A stretch of DNA of 64,000 nt, taken from the NCBI GenBank assembly GCA_029862165.1, contig JAOTXU010000007.1, positions 1 through 64,000 on the forward strand, in the 5' to 3' direction. The first letter of the stretch is position 1. Each line of letters starts with the position of its first letter. The notes under the pieces are model-generated. The model did no database searches. It was not told the origin of the DNA and saw only the letters and a list, made by a program, of their open reading frames with translations. This document shows, piece after piece, positions 45,690-57,026 of the stretch. Source of the stretch: Gammaproteobacteria bacterium. Its GTDB lineage: Bacteria > Pseudomonadota > Gammaproteobacteria > Steroidobacterales > JABDKV01. The translations under genes and the position numbers were made by a program.

Positions 45690-46418
45690 GTGGACGGCGA
45701 AATCATTCAGAAAAAACCGGATCGCTACGACGGTCGCATCATAATAGATGCCCGCGTAGCACACTTCGACGAGCAGATGTTCACGCCGGAATACTGGCGT
45801 GAACGTAACTGCGTTAGCGGAACGGCGGGCGGGCGTGGTCAAGTGTTATTCGTGGATAACGGTCATGAACAATGGGTCTTGCGTCACTATCATCGTGGTG
45901 GGGCCATGACTCTGCCGCTGAAGGATCGTTATTTCTGGGCCGGCGCCGAGAGGACACGATCGATGATGGAATGGCGATTGCTCGCCGAGTTATACGCGCA
46001 GGGTTTGCCGGTTCCGCAGCCGGTCGCGGCGCGCTATGTTCGTGATGGCGTCTTCTATCGCGCCGATTTGCTAACCAAGCGTATTCCAGGCACACGCGCG
46101 TTGTCCGAAATTGCCGCCGAGCGCCTCCCCGGTGTCGACGAATGGCGCGCCATCGGTGCCTGCATTCGGCGATTACACGATGAGGGTGTCTATCACGCCG
46201 ATCTTAATGCACACAATATCCTGTTAGGCGATCAATACGATCAAATCTATGTCGTGGACTTTGACCGAGGCCGTCGGCGCCCGGGCAGTCGTTGGAAGAT
46301 ACGGAACTTAAGGCGTTTGAATCGATCGTTACACAAGATCGGCGTAAGCCTGTCCACGCCCGAGTTTGAGGAAATCCAGTGGCCGTCGCTGCTACAAGGC
46401 TACGGCAGTCAGGCATAA
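45690..46418 (+). CDS. kdkA: 3-deoxy-D-manno-octulosonic acid kinase
   Basis: A kinase-fold enzyme that phosphorylates the single Kdo of lipid A-Kdo, as in Haemophilus and Vibrio. Motifs: WVLRHYHRGGAMTLPL (nucleotide loop), RYFWAGAERTRSM, VYHADLNAHNILL (catalytic Asp) and VVDFDRGRRR (metal Asp). Starting at GTG 45690, with AGGCGAG before it, gives 242 residues as in the family; an in-frame ATG at 45549 would overlap waaF and give 289 residues. It converges with the acyltransferase gene with a 10-bp overlap. Confidence 0.9.
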   Translation: MDGEIIQKKPDRYDGRIIIDARVAHFDEQMFTPEYWRERNCVSGTAGGRGQVLFVDNGHEQWVLRHYHRGGAMTLPLKDRYFWAGAERTRSMMEWRLLAELYAQGLPVPQPVAARYVRDGVFYRADLLTKRIPGTRALSEIAAERLPGVDEWRAIGACIRRLHDEGVYHADLNAHNILLGDQYDQIYVVDFDRGRRRPGSRWKIRNLRRLNRSLHKIGVSLSTPEFEEIQWPSLLQGYGSQA

Positions 46419-47326
46419 AAATCGGGATTTTCCGGGACATTCTTGAATCGCCTGTGTATCCACAGATATTGTTCCGGTACGCGTTGTACATGTTCTTCAA
46501 TCATCCTGTGAAACAATTTAGTGTCGGCGATTTCATCGTCGGACGGAAATTTGTCCATCTCGGCGCCAATGACGATCCTGTAGCCTGATCCATCGGGCAT
46601 ACGCCACGGCAGGAAAGGCAAAACCGGAGCACCGGTCATTCTTGCCAGTCGCGTTGTGGCCGTATTGGTTTGCGCAGGGATTTTGAAGAACGGCACGATT
46701 TGCGCGCCCTTGCCACTGTGGGACTGATCGGGTGCGTACCACACGACACCATTTTTCTTTAGCGTGCGGACTATCTGTCGCAAATCTTCCTTGGGAATTG
46801 CGCTATCCGTACTGCGTTCGCGGCCCCGCTGCATTACTTCCTGTAGTAATGGGTTACGAAAACGCCGATAAACCGGGTTTAGGCGAACCTGCATTGCGAG
46901 CATGCGGCTGCATATTTCGAGGCACGTGAAATGAGCGCTAAGCATGATCGCACCGCGACCTTTTTCCAGTGCCGCATGCAGATATTCAGTTCCCTCCGCA
47001 TGACACAGCGGTGCGAGACGCGCATCCTTGGCCCACCACGCCAGGCCTGTTTCAAACACGGCCATGCCGAGAGACTCAAAATGTTTTTTTAGGAGAGTCT
47101 TGCGCTGCGGATCGTCAAGTTCGGGCCGACACTTTTCAATGTTTCGCAAGGCGATGTGGCGGCGTTCGGCCAGCAACGGTAATGCGGCACGTCCCAGCAG
47201 CCGTCCTACGGCCATCAGCGGACGATAGGGCAGCAAACAAAGCAAGCGGACCAGACCCAACAGCAGCCACGTCGGCCAATATCGGGGACCGAGGAAATTG
47301 CTCAACGGTGGACGTGATTCGCTCAT
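46409..47326 (-). CDS. Lipid A biosynthesis acyltransferase (LpxL/HtrB family)
   Basis: A 305-residue inner-membrane acyltransferase of the LpxL/LpxM family that adds a secondary acyl chain to Kdo-lipid A. A membrane helix near the start (WPTWLLLGLVRLLCLLPY) is followed by LSAHFTCLEICSRML (the HxxxxE/D catalytic motif) and YAPDQSHSGKGAQIVPFF. Whether it is LpxL- or LpxM-type cannot be settled. The start ATG at 47326 (MSESRPP) is chosen because the upstream frame lies over hldE. It is convergent with kdkA and divergent from hldE. Confidence 0.92.
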   Translation of the reverse strand: MSESRPPLSNFLGPRYWPTWLLLGLVRLLCLLPYRPLMAVGRLLGRAALPLLAERRHIALRNIEKCRPELDDPQRKTLLKKHFESLGMAVFETGLAWWAKDARLAPLCHAEGTEYLHAALEKGRGAIMLSAHFTCLEICSRMLAMQVRLNPVYRRFRNPLLQEVMQRGRERSTDSAIPKEDLRQIVRTLKKNGVVWYAPDQSHSGKGAQIVPFFKIPAQTNTATTRLARMTGAPVLPFLPWRMPDGSGYRIVIGAEMDKFPSDDEIADTKLFHRMIEEHVQRVPEQYLWIHRRFKNVPENPDFYA

Positions 47327-47442
47327 CGCGCGAATGGTAACAGCCGTGTAGTAACCGGCCGAATCTCGAACCGTTGAACGCTGAAAAAAGGGGATCGTCG
47401 TCATTTCTGGTAACATGCCGCCGTTCGGGACGGGGGCGAGAA

Positions 47443-48870
47443 ATGTCTTTAAAAGTACCCACTTTTGCTGGTCGACGTGTGGTCGTTGCCGGTGACGTAA
47501 TGCTAGACCGTTACTGGCTGGGTCCGGCATCCCGGATCTCGCCTGAAGCGCCAGTCCCTGTGGTGCTGGTACGCGACGTTGACGACCGACCGGGTGGGGC
47601 AGCCAATGTTGCGCTAAATCTCGCCGCGCTGGACATTGCGCCAATTCTGGTCGGTGTTACAGGTCAGGATGAGGTCGCAACGATCCTCGCGGAACAGCTG
47701 CAACAAAACAGCGTGGAGTGCGTCTTTGGACAATCCGAGGCGCCGACGATCACCAAGTTGCGCGTGCTTAGCCGAAATCAGCAGCTCATCAGACTGGATC
47801 ACGAGGAGGATTTTGGCGTAGGCCGCGACGTATTTCCTGAAGAAGCTTATGCCAGTGCCTGTCAGGATGCCGACGTCGTTGTGCTATCTGATTACGCAAA
47901 AGGAACATTGCGCAATCCAGGTGCGCTGATTAAAACCGCACTTGGTGCCGGCGCCGCTGTGTTGGTCGATCCCAAGGGTTCGGATTTTGCCCGCTATCGG
48001 GGTGCGACGCTGTTGACACCCAATTTTGGCGAATTCGAGGCGGTCGTTGGTCGTTGTGACACGGATGATCAAATCGTGGAGCGGGGTGGACGGTTGCGTC
48101 GCGAGATGGCGTTTGCGGATTTGCTGATCACCCGCGGCAACAAAGGGATGACCCTGATACGTGGAGACGGAGAGGCGGTCCATCTCCCCGCCGAGACCCG
48201 AGAGGTTTACGATGTGACCGGTGCCGGCGATACGGTAATCGCGACGCTGGCGGGGGCAATGGCAACTGGTTTGGATATTGCAGAAGCGGCAGTGCTGGCA
48301 AATATCGCTGCCAGCCTGGTTGTAAGAAAACCGGGTGTTGCGACGGTTAGTCGGTCAGAGTTACGGCTGGAGTTGCACCGGCGTGGCATCGGCGGACGCG
48401 GGATGCTGGAGGAAGCCGAACTCACCGAGTTTGTGCGTGAGGCGCAGGCACACGGCGAGCGCGTGGTCATGACCAACGGCTGTTTCGACATTCTGCACAC
48501 CGGGCACGTCGCCTATCTGGAAGAAGCAAAGTCGCTCGGCGACCGTCTGGTGGTTGCGGTCAACGATGATGATTCTGTCACACGTCTCAAAGGAGCCGGC
48601 CGTCCGATTGTGCCACTGGAAGACCGCATGGCAGTGTTGGCCGGGCTCGCGGCGGTGGATTGGGTCGTCGCTTTTGCCGATGACACACCGCAGGAATTGA
48701 TTTGTCGCGTGTTGCCCGATGTGCTGGTCAAAGGCGGCGATTACAAAGCGGAACAGATTGCCGGCGCCGACTGTGTCGAGCAGGCAGGTGGTACGGTCGA
48801 GGTGCTTGTCTTCCGTGAAGGGCGGTCAACGTCTTCGATTATCGAGCGTATCCGCAGAGCCGCAAAATAA
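47443..48870 (+). CDS. hldE: Bifunctional heptose 7-phosphate kinase / heptose 1-phosphate adenylyltransferase
   Basis: A 475-residue enzyme making ADP-D-glycero-D-manno-heptose. The N-terminal ribokinase-like domain shows VVAGDVMLDRYWLG, GGAANVALNLAAL and DVTGAGDTVIA (catalytic Asp); the C-terminal nucleotidyltransferase has TNGCFDILHTGHVAYLEEA and VNDDDSVTRLKG. The start ATG at 47443 has GGGGGCGAG just upstream. The product feeds HldD (43593) and WaaF, so three steps of heptose synthesis lie within 5 kb. waaA begins 1 bp after its stop. Confidence 0.96.
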   Translation: MSLKVPTFAGRRVVVAGDVMLDRYWLGPASRISPEAPVPVVLVRDVDDRPGGAANVALNLAALDIAPILVGVTGQDEVATILAEQLQQNSVECVFGQSEAPTITKLRVLSRNQQLIRLDHEEDFGVGRDVFPEEAYASACQDADVVVLSDYAKGTLRNPGALIKTALGAGAAVLVDPKGSDFARYRGATLLTPNFGEFEAVVGRCDTDDQIVERGGRLRREMAFADLLITRGNKGMTLIRGDGEAVHLPAETREVYDVTGAGDTVIATLAGAMATGLDIAEAAVLANIAASLVVRKPGVATVSRSELRLELHRRGIGGRGMLEEAELTEFVREAQAHGERVVMTNGCFDILHTGHVAYLEEAKSLGDRLVVAVNDDDSVTRLKGAGRPIVPLEDRMAVLAGLAAVDWVVAFADDTPQELICRVLPDVLVKGGDYKAEQIAGADCVEQAGGTVEVLVFREGRSTSSIIERIRRAAK

Positions 48871-48871
48871 C

Positions 48872-50146
48872 TTGCCACGTTTCGCTTACGTACTGCTTTC
48901 ATATCTGCTGGCGCCTTTCGTCGCGGCATTTTTGTTTCTGCGCGGTTTTCGTAATCACGCGTACTGGGATCGGTTTGGCGAAAGATTTGGTTATGGGAGT
49001 ACTGTCCTCGACCGACCCAGTATCTGGGTGCATGCTGTTTCAGTCGGCGAGGTACAGGCCGCAACCTCGCTCGTACGGGAGTTGATGCGGCGGTATCCAG
49101 GCACACCGCTCGTGCTGACCACCGTAACGCCGACCGGTGCGGCCCGCGTCGAGGCATTGTTTGGCGAAAGTGTTTTGCATCTTTATGCGCCATACGATCT
49201 GCCTGGTGCGGTGCGTCGGTTTTTTGATCGTGCAAAACCAAAACTCGCGATCATCATTGAAACAGAATTATGGCCCAATCTCTATCACGAATGTGGCAAG
49301 CGGCGCGTGCCACTGGTGCTTGCCAGCGCGCGAGTCTCACCTTTATCAGTCAGCAAATACCGCCGTTTTGTGGGCTTGTTTCGGGAAGCGTTGTCGCACG
49401 GAATCGTTATCGCCGCACAAAGTGAAAGTGACGCCGAGCGTTTTCGCTCGCTGGGTGCCAATCCCGCGCGGACCCACGTGACCGGTAATATAAAGTTCGA
49501 CTTTGAGCCCGCAAGCGACTTGTTGTCGCGCGGCGTCGCCCTGCGTGCCGAACACGCCCCGGATCGACCCGTTTGGGTCGCCGGCAGTACTCACGAAGGC
49601 GAAGAAGAGCAAATCCTGGATGCGCTGCAGCTCGTGCGTAGGACATATCCGGCGACGTTACTAATGCTTGTGCCGCGCCACCCGGAACGCTTCAATGTCG
49701 TCGCAACAATTCTGGCCGAACGTGGTTTGACTGTTATTACTCGTAGTAGCGGATTACGTTGTACGGCTGAGACTGACGTTTTCTTGATTGACACGCTGGG
49801 CGAATTAACATTGATTTACGCAGCCGGCGATATTGCGTTCGTTGGCGGTAGTCTGGTGCCGATCGGCGGGCACAACCTGCTCGAACCCGCTGCCTTGGGG
49901 AAGCCTATCCTTACCGGCCCACATACGTTCAATGCAGAAGACATTGCGCCGATGTTTATCGACGAAGGGGCGGCGTTGCGGGTAAGCGACGCGACGGATC
50001 TGGCGGCCAGACTCGTCGAATTGATCGGCAATCCGGCCGATGCAAAAAAATTCGGTGAGCGAGGCAGACTGGTTGTCCGAAAAAACCGCGGCGCTTTGGG
50101 GAGGCTGTTAGATCTTATCGATCCGTTATTGCAAAAAAGCCAATGA
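48872..50146 (+). CDS. waaA: 3-deoxy-D-manno-octulosonic acid transferase
   Basis: A 424-residue GT30 enzyme, E. coli WaaA being 425. It adds Kdo to lipid IVA at the inner membrane. The N-terminal membrane helix (FAYVLLSYLLAPFVAAFLFL), WVHAVSVGEVQAA, IIETELWPN, ARVSPLSVSKY, GSTHEGEEE and VGGSLVPIGGHNLLEPAALGKP are conserved. The start appears to be TTG at 48872, immediately after the hldE stop. With a KdkA encoded nearby, it may add a single Kdo that is then phosphorylated; the sequence alone does not decide. Confidence 0.94.
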   Translation: MPRFAYVLLSYLLAPFVAAFLFLRGFRNHAYWDRFGERFGYGSTVLDRPSIWVHAVSVGEVQAATSLVRELMRRYPGTPLVLTTVTPTGAARVEALFGESVLHLYAPYDLPGAVRRFFDRAKPKLAIIIETELWPNLYHECGKRRVPLVLASARVSPLSVSKYRRFVGLFREALSHGIVIAAQSESDAERFRSLGANPARTHVTGNIKFDFEPASDLLSRGVALRAEHAPDRPVWVAGSTHEGEEEQILDALQLVRRTYPATLLMLVPRHPERFNVVATILAERGLTVITRSSGLRCTAETDVFLIDTLGELTLIYAAGDIAFVGGSLVPIGGHNLLEPAALGKPILTGPHTFNAEDIAPMFIDEGAALRVSDATDLAARLVELIGNPADAKKFGERGRLVVRKNRGALGRLLDLIDPLLQKSQ

Positions 50147-50153
50147 AGCTACC

Positions 50154-51521
50154 TCAATTGAGCCAATCGTTGATCTCGACTACGTCGGCTTCCGTCAGAG
50201 TACCCGCCGCCTGCTTGAGTCGCAGCAAATTGATAATGTAATCGTATCGACTCCGTTCCAGGTTGGTACGCGCGGACAACAAGTCACGTCTGGCATCGAG
50301 CACATCTACCGTGGTGCGGGTGCCTACTTCAAAACCCGCTTCGGTCGCCTTTAACGCAGTCTCCGCGGATTCAAGTGCTTTTTCCAACGCGTTGATAGTG
50401 GAGATGTCAGAGGCCACACCGACATAGGCATCGCGTGTCTGACGCTCCGTTTCGCGCGCGACACGCTCCAGTCTTTGGCGTGCGGCACTGTGTTGGTGAA
50501 CGGCTTCGCGAACCTGTGATGAGACACGGCCACCGCCATAGAGCGGGAAGTTCAGCCGCAATTCGATCCGATCCGTCGACGTGTCGCCCTCTAAGGGCGT
50601 CGGTCTCAAGAGATTATCGAGCGAAGTGCCGTCCAAATCGAATTCCTCTCTCCCTGCGACCAGGTCCAATGTTGGCAAATGTCCGGCCCGCTGTACTTTG
50701 ACGGAGTCCTTGGCGATCTGCACGCCCAACCGGCTGGAAAGCAGATTCAGGTTCTGCTCCATTCCGCGCTTAACCCAGGCTTCCTCATCGGCCGGTTCGG
50801 GCAGCACCAATGGCAAAGAGGTGTCGGGATTTTCCAGATCCTGGGCATAGGCGCCGGTTATTTCGCGCAGGTTTTCATGCGCGTTTGTCAGAACCCGCTT
50901 GGCCAGAATCTCGGACGCTACCGCCTGATCGTATGCAGCTCGTGACTCCTGCACGTCGGTAATGGCAATGAGGCCCACCTCGAAGCGTGTTTCTGATTGT
51001 TCGAGCTGACGCGCAATAGCTTCCTTGTTACCCCGTGCGGATTCGAGTTCGTCACGTGCCGAGAGCACATTGAAATAACGTTCGGCGACACGCAGTACGA
51101 GATCCTGTTCGGCCGAGTTGTAGTCCACATCGGCTTGGCTCACGATCTTGTCAGCCTGACGCAAGCTCAGCCATTGATCCCAGCGGAATACCGTCTGTGT
51201 CAGTTGCAGTGTCAGTATAGTCCGATCGTGGTCATCGTCGGTTGGGAACCCGCTGGTGCCCGCCACACTGAACTGAGGTCTGGTGCCTTCCTCTGCCCGA
51301 TCCATCCGAATGGCATTAAAACTGAGTTGGGGCAACAACAACGACCTGGCCTGTGGTCGGGTTTCCATAGCCACCTGCCTGTTGGCATCGGCTTCCCGCA
51401 GCAGCGGGTCGCTTGCCAGCGCCTGACGGTACACCTCGAGGAAGTCGGCGGCCCAGACTGGAGACGAGGTTAGAAATAGCATAATGAATGCGGCAGGTGC
51501 GCAAAACCGGGAAAAATTCAT
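50154..51521 (-). CDS. tolC: TolC family outer-membrane efflux channel
   Basis: A 455-residue protein with a signal peptide (SRFCAPAAFIMLFLTSSPVWA) and two OEP repeats. Typical features: DFLEVYRQALASDPLLREADANRQVAMETRPQARSLLLPQL, then in the second half VQRAGHLPTLDLVAG, GGRVSSQVREA and TRTTVDVLDARRDLLSARTNL. TolC trimers form the periplasm-spanning exit for RND, ABC and MFS pumps. It could be the outer-membrane partner for the window's RND exporter but lies 34 kb away. Its ATG at 51521 (MNFSRF) is one of two close starts. It ends 8 bp from waaA. An AT-rich palindromic region lies upstream. Confidence 0.93.
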   Translation of the reverse strand: MNFSRFCAPAAFIMLFLTSSPVWAADFLEVYRQALASDPLLREADANRQVAMETRPQARSLLLPQLSFNAIRMDRAEEGTRPQFSVAGTSGFPTDDDHDRTILTLQLTQTVFRWDQWLSLRQADKIVSQADVDYNSAEQDLVLRVAERYFNVLSARDELESARGNKEAIARQLEQSETRFEVGLIAITDVQESRAAYDQAVASEILAKRVLTNAHENLREITGAYAQDLENPDTSLPLVLPEPADEEAWVKRGMEQNLNLLSSRLGVQIAKDSVKVQRAGHLPTLDLVAGREEFDLDGTSLDNLLRPTPLEGDTSTDRIELRLNFPLYGGGRVSSQVREAVHQHSAARQRLERVARETERQTRDAYVGVASDISTINALEKALESAETALKATEAGFEVGTRTTVDVLDARRDLLSARTNLERSRYDYIINLLRLKQAAGTLTEADVVEINDWLN

Positions 51522-51560
51522 GGCTAACATCCTGAGTTAGTGCAATGCAACATAATAAGT

Positions 51561-51576
51561 GATATAGTGTTATATC
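51561..51576. promoter_or_regulatory. AT-rich palindrome upstream of tolC
   Basis: GATATA-GTGT-TATATC is a perfect inverted repeat within an AT-rich island (about 51550-51590). It overlaps a second inverted pair TTATA-TCTGAC-TATAA (51570-51585). It lies 40 bp before the tolC start on the minus strand, so it may be a promoter with a repressor site (MarR or TetR type). The regulator is not visible here. Confidence 0.4.
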
Positions 51577-51613
51577 TGACTATAACAGTAAACACGCGAT
51601 ATTTGTACTCTGA

Positions 51614-51943
51614 TCAATATGACGGAACAGACGGATCAATTTCTTGAGACCAGGCCTCGATACCACCATCCAGGTTAAAGACCCTGTCAAAACCTGCTTG
51701 GTTCAAAAAGCGTGTGATTACCCCGCTGCGCTGGCCGCTATGGCACATGACAACGAGGTCCTTGCCGTCGCTGGCGGCTCGCAGCTCATCCAGTCGATCG
51801 GGGACATCGTTCATGGGGATCGCAAGGGCATTACAGATGCAGGCCGTGCCGACTTCCCAGGGTTCACGCACGTCCAGCACGCAGGCGTTACCTGCTGTCA
51901 GGCGGGATGCGAGTTCCTGCACCGACATGTTTTGAATTGCCAT
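51614..51943 (-). CDS. Rhodanese-like sulfurtransferase
   Basis: A 109-residue single rhodanese domain: CVLDVREPWEVGTACI, and the active-site loop VVMCHSGQRSG, where the Cys carries the persulfide. GlpE-type proteins of this size move sulfane sulfur to cyanide, thioredoxin or sulfur-relay systems. It overlaps the methyltransferase gene by 1 bp (TGATG), so they are co-translated. Residues WSQEIDPSVP form the usual C-terminus. Confidence 0.92.
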   Translation of the reverse strand: MAIQNMSVQELASRLTAGNACVLDVREPWEVGTACICNALAIPMNDVPDRLDELRAASDGKDLVVMCHSGQRSGVITRFLNQAGFDRVFNLDGGIEAWSQEIDPSVPSY

Positions 51944-52593
51944 CAGAATTGGAATTTCGGTGTCCGGCTGAAGTTTTGCAACGGTGGCAAAACGGTTTCA
52001 AACAGACTCTCAGTAAGCCAGGTGTCTGCCCCGGTGCGAGTGACGAGCAAAGCCTCCATGTTAGGTTCAGATCCGACAACGATGAACAGCCTTCCACCCG
52101 GTTTGAGAGCCTGTGCAAAGCGTTTTTCGCGCTGGGGTACCGAGCCGGTTACGGCGATGACGTCGTATTTGTCTGTGATGCTGAGTTGTGCTGCATCGGC
52201 AGTTTCCACCTTGATGCTGTTCATCCCCAGTTGGGCATGAACGGCCGCGGCGTTATCGGCCAGGTTGCCGTGAATCTCGATGCTGTGGACGCGCGCGCCG
52301 AGAGCTGCAAGACAGGCTGCAGAAAAGCCACTGCCAGTACCGACGTCCAGTGCCTGATCACCAGGTTTAACGGACAGTGCCTGCAGCATTCGACCCTCGA
52401 TGTTGGGCGTAAGCATCACTTGGCCCTGGGCAAGCGGAATCATGGTGTCTGCGAAGGCCAGCTTCCGGTAGTCGGCAGGGACAAATTGCTCGCGAGGAAC
52501 TTCCGACATCACAGACAAAACGCGCGGATCCAATACCTCCCAGGCCCGAATCTGCTGTTCGATCATCTGCTCACGGGCGTGTTGAACATCCAT
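51943..52593 (-). CDS. Protein-L-isoaspartate O-methyltransferase family protein
   Basis: A 216-residue SAM-dependent protein of the PCMT family: AREQMIEQQIRAWEVLDPRVL, PREQFVP, LDVGTGSGFSAACLAALG and VTGSVPQ. True PCMTs repair isoaspartate; many short members next to tolC (as here) lack the usual active-site features and have an unknown role. The family motif A-x-T-G is replaced by AVTGSVP, so repair activity is uncertain. The gene is divergent from thiC and is followed by the rhodanese gene. The pcm-rhodanese-tolC order is common in gammaproteobacteria. Confidence 0.85.
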   Translation of the reverse strand: MDVQHAREQMIEQQIRAWEVLDPRVLSVMSEVPREQFVPADYRKLAFADTMIPLAQGQVMLTPNIEGRMLQALSVKPGDQALDVGTGSGFSAACLAALGARVHSIEIHGNLADNAAAVHAQLGMNSIKVETADAAQLSITDKYDVIAVTGSVPQREKRFAQALKPGGRLFIVVGSEPNMEALLVTRTGADTWLTESLFETVLPPLQNFSRTPKFQF

Positions 52594-52710
52594 CGTCTTC
52601 TCGCGTAAGCCGGTGTCGGTGGGGAAGGTTACGTCAGTTTGGCCGGACCAGACAAGCAGTCCAGGCAGAAGCTTATGTGAAACCTAATCGCCAATAACAG
52701 CTGCTTGTAA

Positions 52711-54696
<1,986 letters not shown>

Positions 54697-54703
54697 TGGA
54701 AGA

Positions 54704-56992
54704 GTGCCAGGCACAATTGAAATAATCCTTATTGTCACCGGCCTGGTTGCCCTGGTGTTGACGTGGTTTGTCACACGCAGAAGTTTTGTTCATCGCATCG
54801 CGCGTCTCAATGATGAGCTCGGCAACATCGTCGCACATAGCGACGTTCACCAACGGGTTACCGAGACCAGCCGCGACGACGCACTCGGCCGGCTCGAAAG
54901 AGCGGTGAACGATGTTTTCGATTCGATCGACAGCCGCGAGCGAGCCGAGGATAGCCGCGAAAAACTATTCCACAATCTCGCAGAGGGTGTGCAGGAAGCC
55001 ATCGTCGTGATGCGCAAGAAAGTAATCTATGCCAATCCGCGTGCTGCAGCCATGCGCGGCGTTCGACAACGCGATCTAATCGGTAAATCTGCGCTGGAGC
55101 TCATTCATCCTGATTACCGCGAGCGTGTTGCAGACTTGTTCGACAAGTGCCTGGCGCAGCAGGCGGTCCCGGAACGCGTTGAAATCAAGCTGCTCAACCG
55201 GGAGGGCAACGGCGTGTGGGTTGAAGGCTCCACCTCCCTGATCGATTATGAGGGCGAGCCCGCGTTGTTATTTGCAGCATTCGATATTTCCAAGCGGAAG
55301 CGATCTTCCGAAGCTCTCTTGCGAGACAAAGTGCACGTCACTTCCACATTGCAGTCGATTTCACACGCAATCATTGCCACGGACATCGACGGCCGTATCG
55401 ATTACATGAATACGGCCGCGGAGACTTTGATGAGCTGTGAATTCGATGAGGCGCGTGGTCGTGACTTGCTCGACGTGATCAATCTGGTCGATGAAGCCGA
55501 CCGCAAGCCCGTGCAGGACCCCGTGGCGCAATGTTTGAGTCAGCGGCGCAAGGTGAGTTTGGGCCGGGGCGCTCTGATGATTGCCGGTGGAGAGGAATAC
55601 TCCGTTGATTTGAGTGTGTCACCAATAGGCGAGGGCCCGGAGATGACCGGCGTTGTGATCTTGATGCAGGACGTCTCTGAGATGCGTGGTATCGCGCGCC
55701 GGATGACCTACCAGGCCAGTCATGATGCGTTGACCGGCCTTTTTAACCGACGCGAGTTTGAGCGTCGTGTTGAAGAGGCGCTGAAAACAGTGCAGAGCAA
55801 TGGCATGGGGCATGTTGTGGCCTACCTCGATCTGGACCGTTTCAAGGAAGTTAACGATACCTGTGGGCATATGGCCGGTGACAACATGCTGCGCGAGGTC
55901 TCTGCTTTAATCCGCGATCAGGTGCGTGATTCGGATTCGGTGGCACGATTGGGGGGTGACGAATTCGGCATGCTGCTATTTGGCTGTCCGCTGGAAAAAG
56001 CGCGCCAAATCGCCGATGACGCGTGCACTGCTGTCGAGGACTATCGGTTTGTCTGGCGCGATCGTATTTTCCAGATTGGTGTCAGCATAGGATTGATCGA
56101 AATCGGACACGAAAGCGGCACGGTCGTCGACGCGCTTATGGCTGCAGACTCGGCTTGCTACATCGCCAAACAGAGTCGTAGCCGCGTACATGTTTATTCT
56201 GCTCGTGATGAAGCCGTTGCGCGACACCGGGGAGAAATCGCCTGGTTGCAGCGGTTGCAGATAGCGCTCAGGGACAATAAATTCGAACTTTACGCCCAGC
56301 CGATCGTTTCCGTCGATGGTAATGTCCGGGACGGCCCGGCCTTCGAAGTGCTGCTACGAATGCAGGGCGAGGGTGGCCGCGACATAGCGCCAGGTGAATT
56401 CATGCAGGCGGCGAAGCGTTACAAGCTAATGCCACGTATTGATCGCTGGGTTATCGAGACCACGTTTAATGCGTTGAGCAGCGGTGGCTTGCGTCTGCCC
56501 GACAATCGCAGTTGTAGCATCAATCTCTCGGGTCAGACAATTGGCGACGGTCAATTCCTCGAGTTCGTCGTGGAATGCCTGGATACGACCGGTGTGGCGC
56601 CAGAACAAATATGCTTCGAGCTGACCGAGTCGTCGGTCATTACCAATATCGGTCATGCCCGCCGTTTCATCGAAGTACTGCATGGCATGGGCTGTCAGTT
56701 CGCTTTGGACGATTTTGGCAGCGGTCTCGGTTCTTTGGCCAACCTACGCGAGCTGTCCATGGATTTCATCAAGATCGATGGCTCGTTCTTGCGCAACCTG
56801 GATACCGACAAAGTCAGTCAGGAGATGGTCGTGACCATGATCCGGCTTGCCCGCACGCTCGATATCCGGGTCGTGGCCGAACAGGTCGAAAATCGGAAAT
56901 CTCTCGAGGCTGTTCGCGGCCTCGGCGTGGATTTTGTCCAGGGATATGCCATCGGCCGCCCTAAACCGTTGCCGGTCGCGCACGCAGCCTGA
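54704..56992 (+). CDS. PAS-GGDEF-EAL cyclic-di-GMP enzyme
   Basis: A 762-residue protein. A single N-terminal membrane helix (IIEIILIVTGLVALVLTWF) is followed by a short coiled segment, two PAS domains (about 90-205 and 210-330), a GGDEF domain with RLGGDEFG preceded by an RxxD inhibitory site (RDSD), and an EAL domain with FEVLLR, NLSGQ, ELTES, DDFGSG and KIDGSF all present. Both the cyclase and phosphodiesterase active sites appear intact, so either activity or a switch between them is possible. The start is GTG at 54704, 8 bp after thiC, with GGAAGAG nearby. Confidence 0.9.
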   Translation: MPGTIEIILIVTGLVALVLTWFVTRRSFVHRIARLNDELGNIVAHSDVHQRVTETSRDDALGRLERAVNDVFDSIDSRERAEDSREKLFHNLAEGVQEAIVVMRKKVIYANPRAAAMRGVRQRDLIGKSALELIHPDYRERVADLFDKCLAQQAVPERVEIKLLNREGNGVWVEGSTSLIDYEGEPALLFAAFDISKRKRSSEALLRDKVHVTSTLQSISHAIIATDIDGRIDYMNTAAETLMSCEFDEARGRDLLDVINLVDEADRKPVQDPVAQCLSQRRKVSLGRGALMIAGGEEYSVDLSVSPIGEGPEMTGVVILMQDVSEMRGIARRMTYQASHDALTGLFNRREFERRVEEALKTVQSNGMGHVVAYLDLDRFKEVNDTCGHMAGDNMLREVSALIRDQVRDSDSVARLGGDEFGMLLFGCPLEKARQIADDACTAVEDYRFVWRDRIFQIGVSIGLIEIGHESGTVVDALMAADSACYIAKQSRSRVHVYSARDEAVARHRGEIAWLQRLQIALRDNKFELYAQPIVSVDGNVRDGPAFEVLLRMQGEGGRDIAPGEFMQAAKRYKLMPRIDRWVIETTFNALSSGGLRLPDNRSCSINLSGQTIGDGQFLEFVVECLDTTGVAPEQICFELTESSVITNIGHARRFIEVLHGMGCQFALDDFGSGLGSLANLRELSMDFIKIDGSFLRNLDTDKVSQEMVVTMIRLARTLDIRVVAEQVENRKSLEAVRGLGVDFVQGYAIGRPKPLPVAHAA

Positions 56993-56998
56993 TTCGGC

Positions 56999-57026
56999 TT
57001 AACTTCCTGAAGAATTCACGTAGAAT
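56999..57026 (+). promoter_or_regulatory. Candidate promoter of hppA
   Basis: TTAACT (56999-57004) and TAGAAT (57021-57026), spaced by 16 bases, lie about 115 bp before hppA. The leader also holds a small hairpin (TGAGTG/CACTCA near 57055). Confidence 0.4.
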
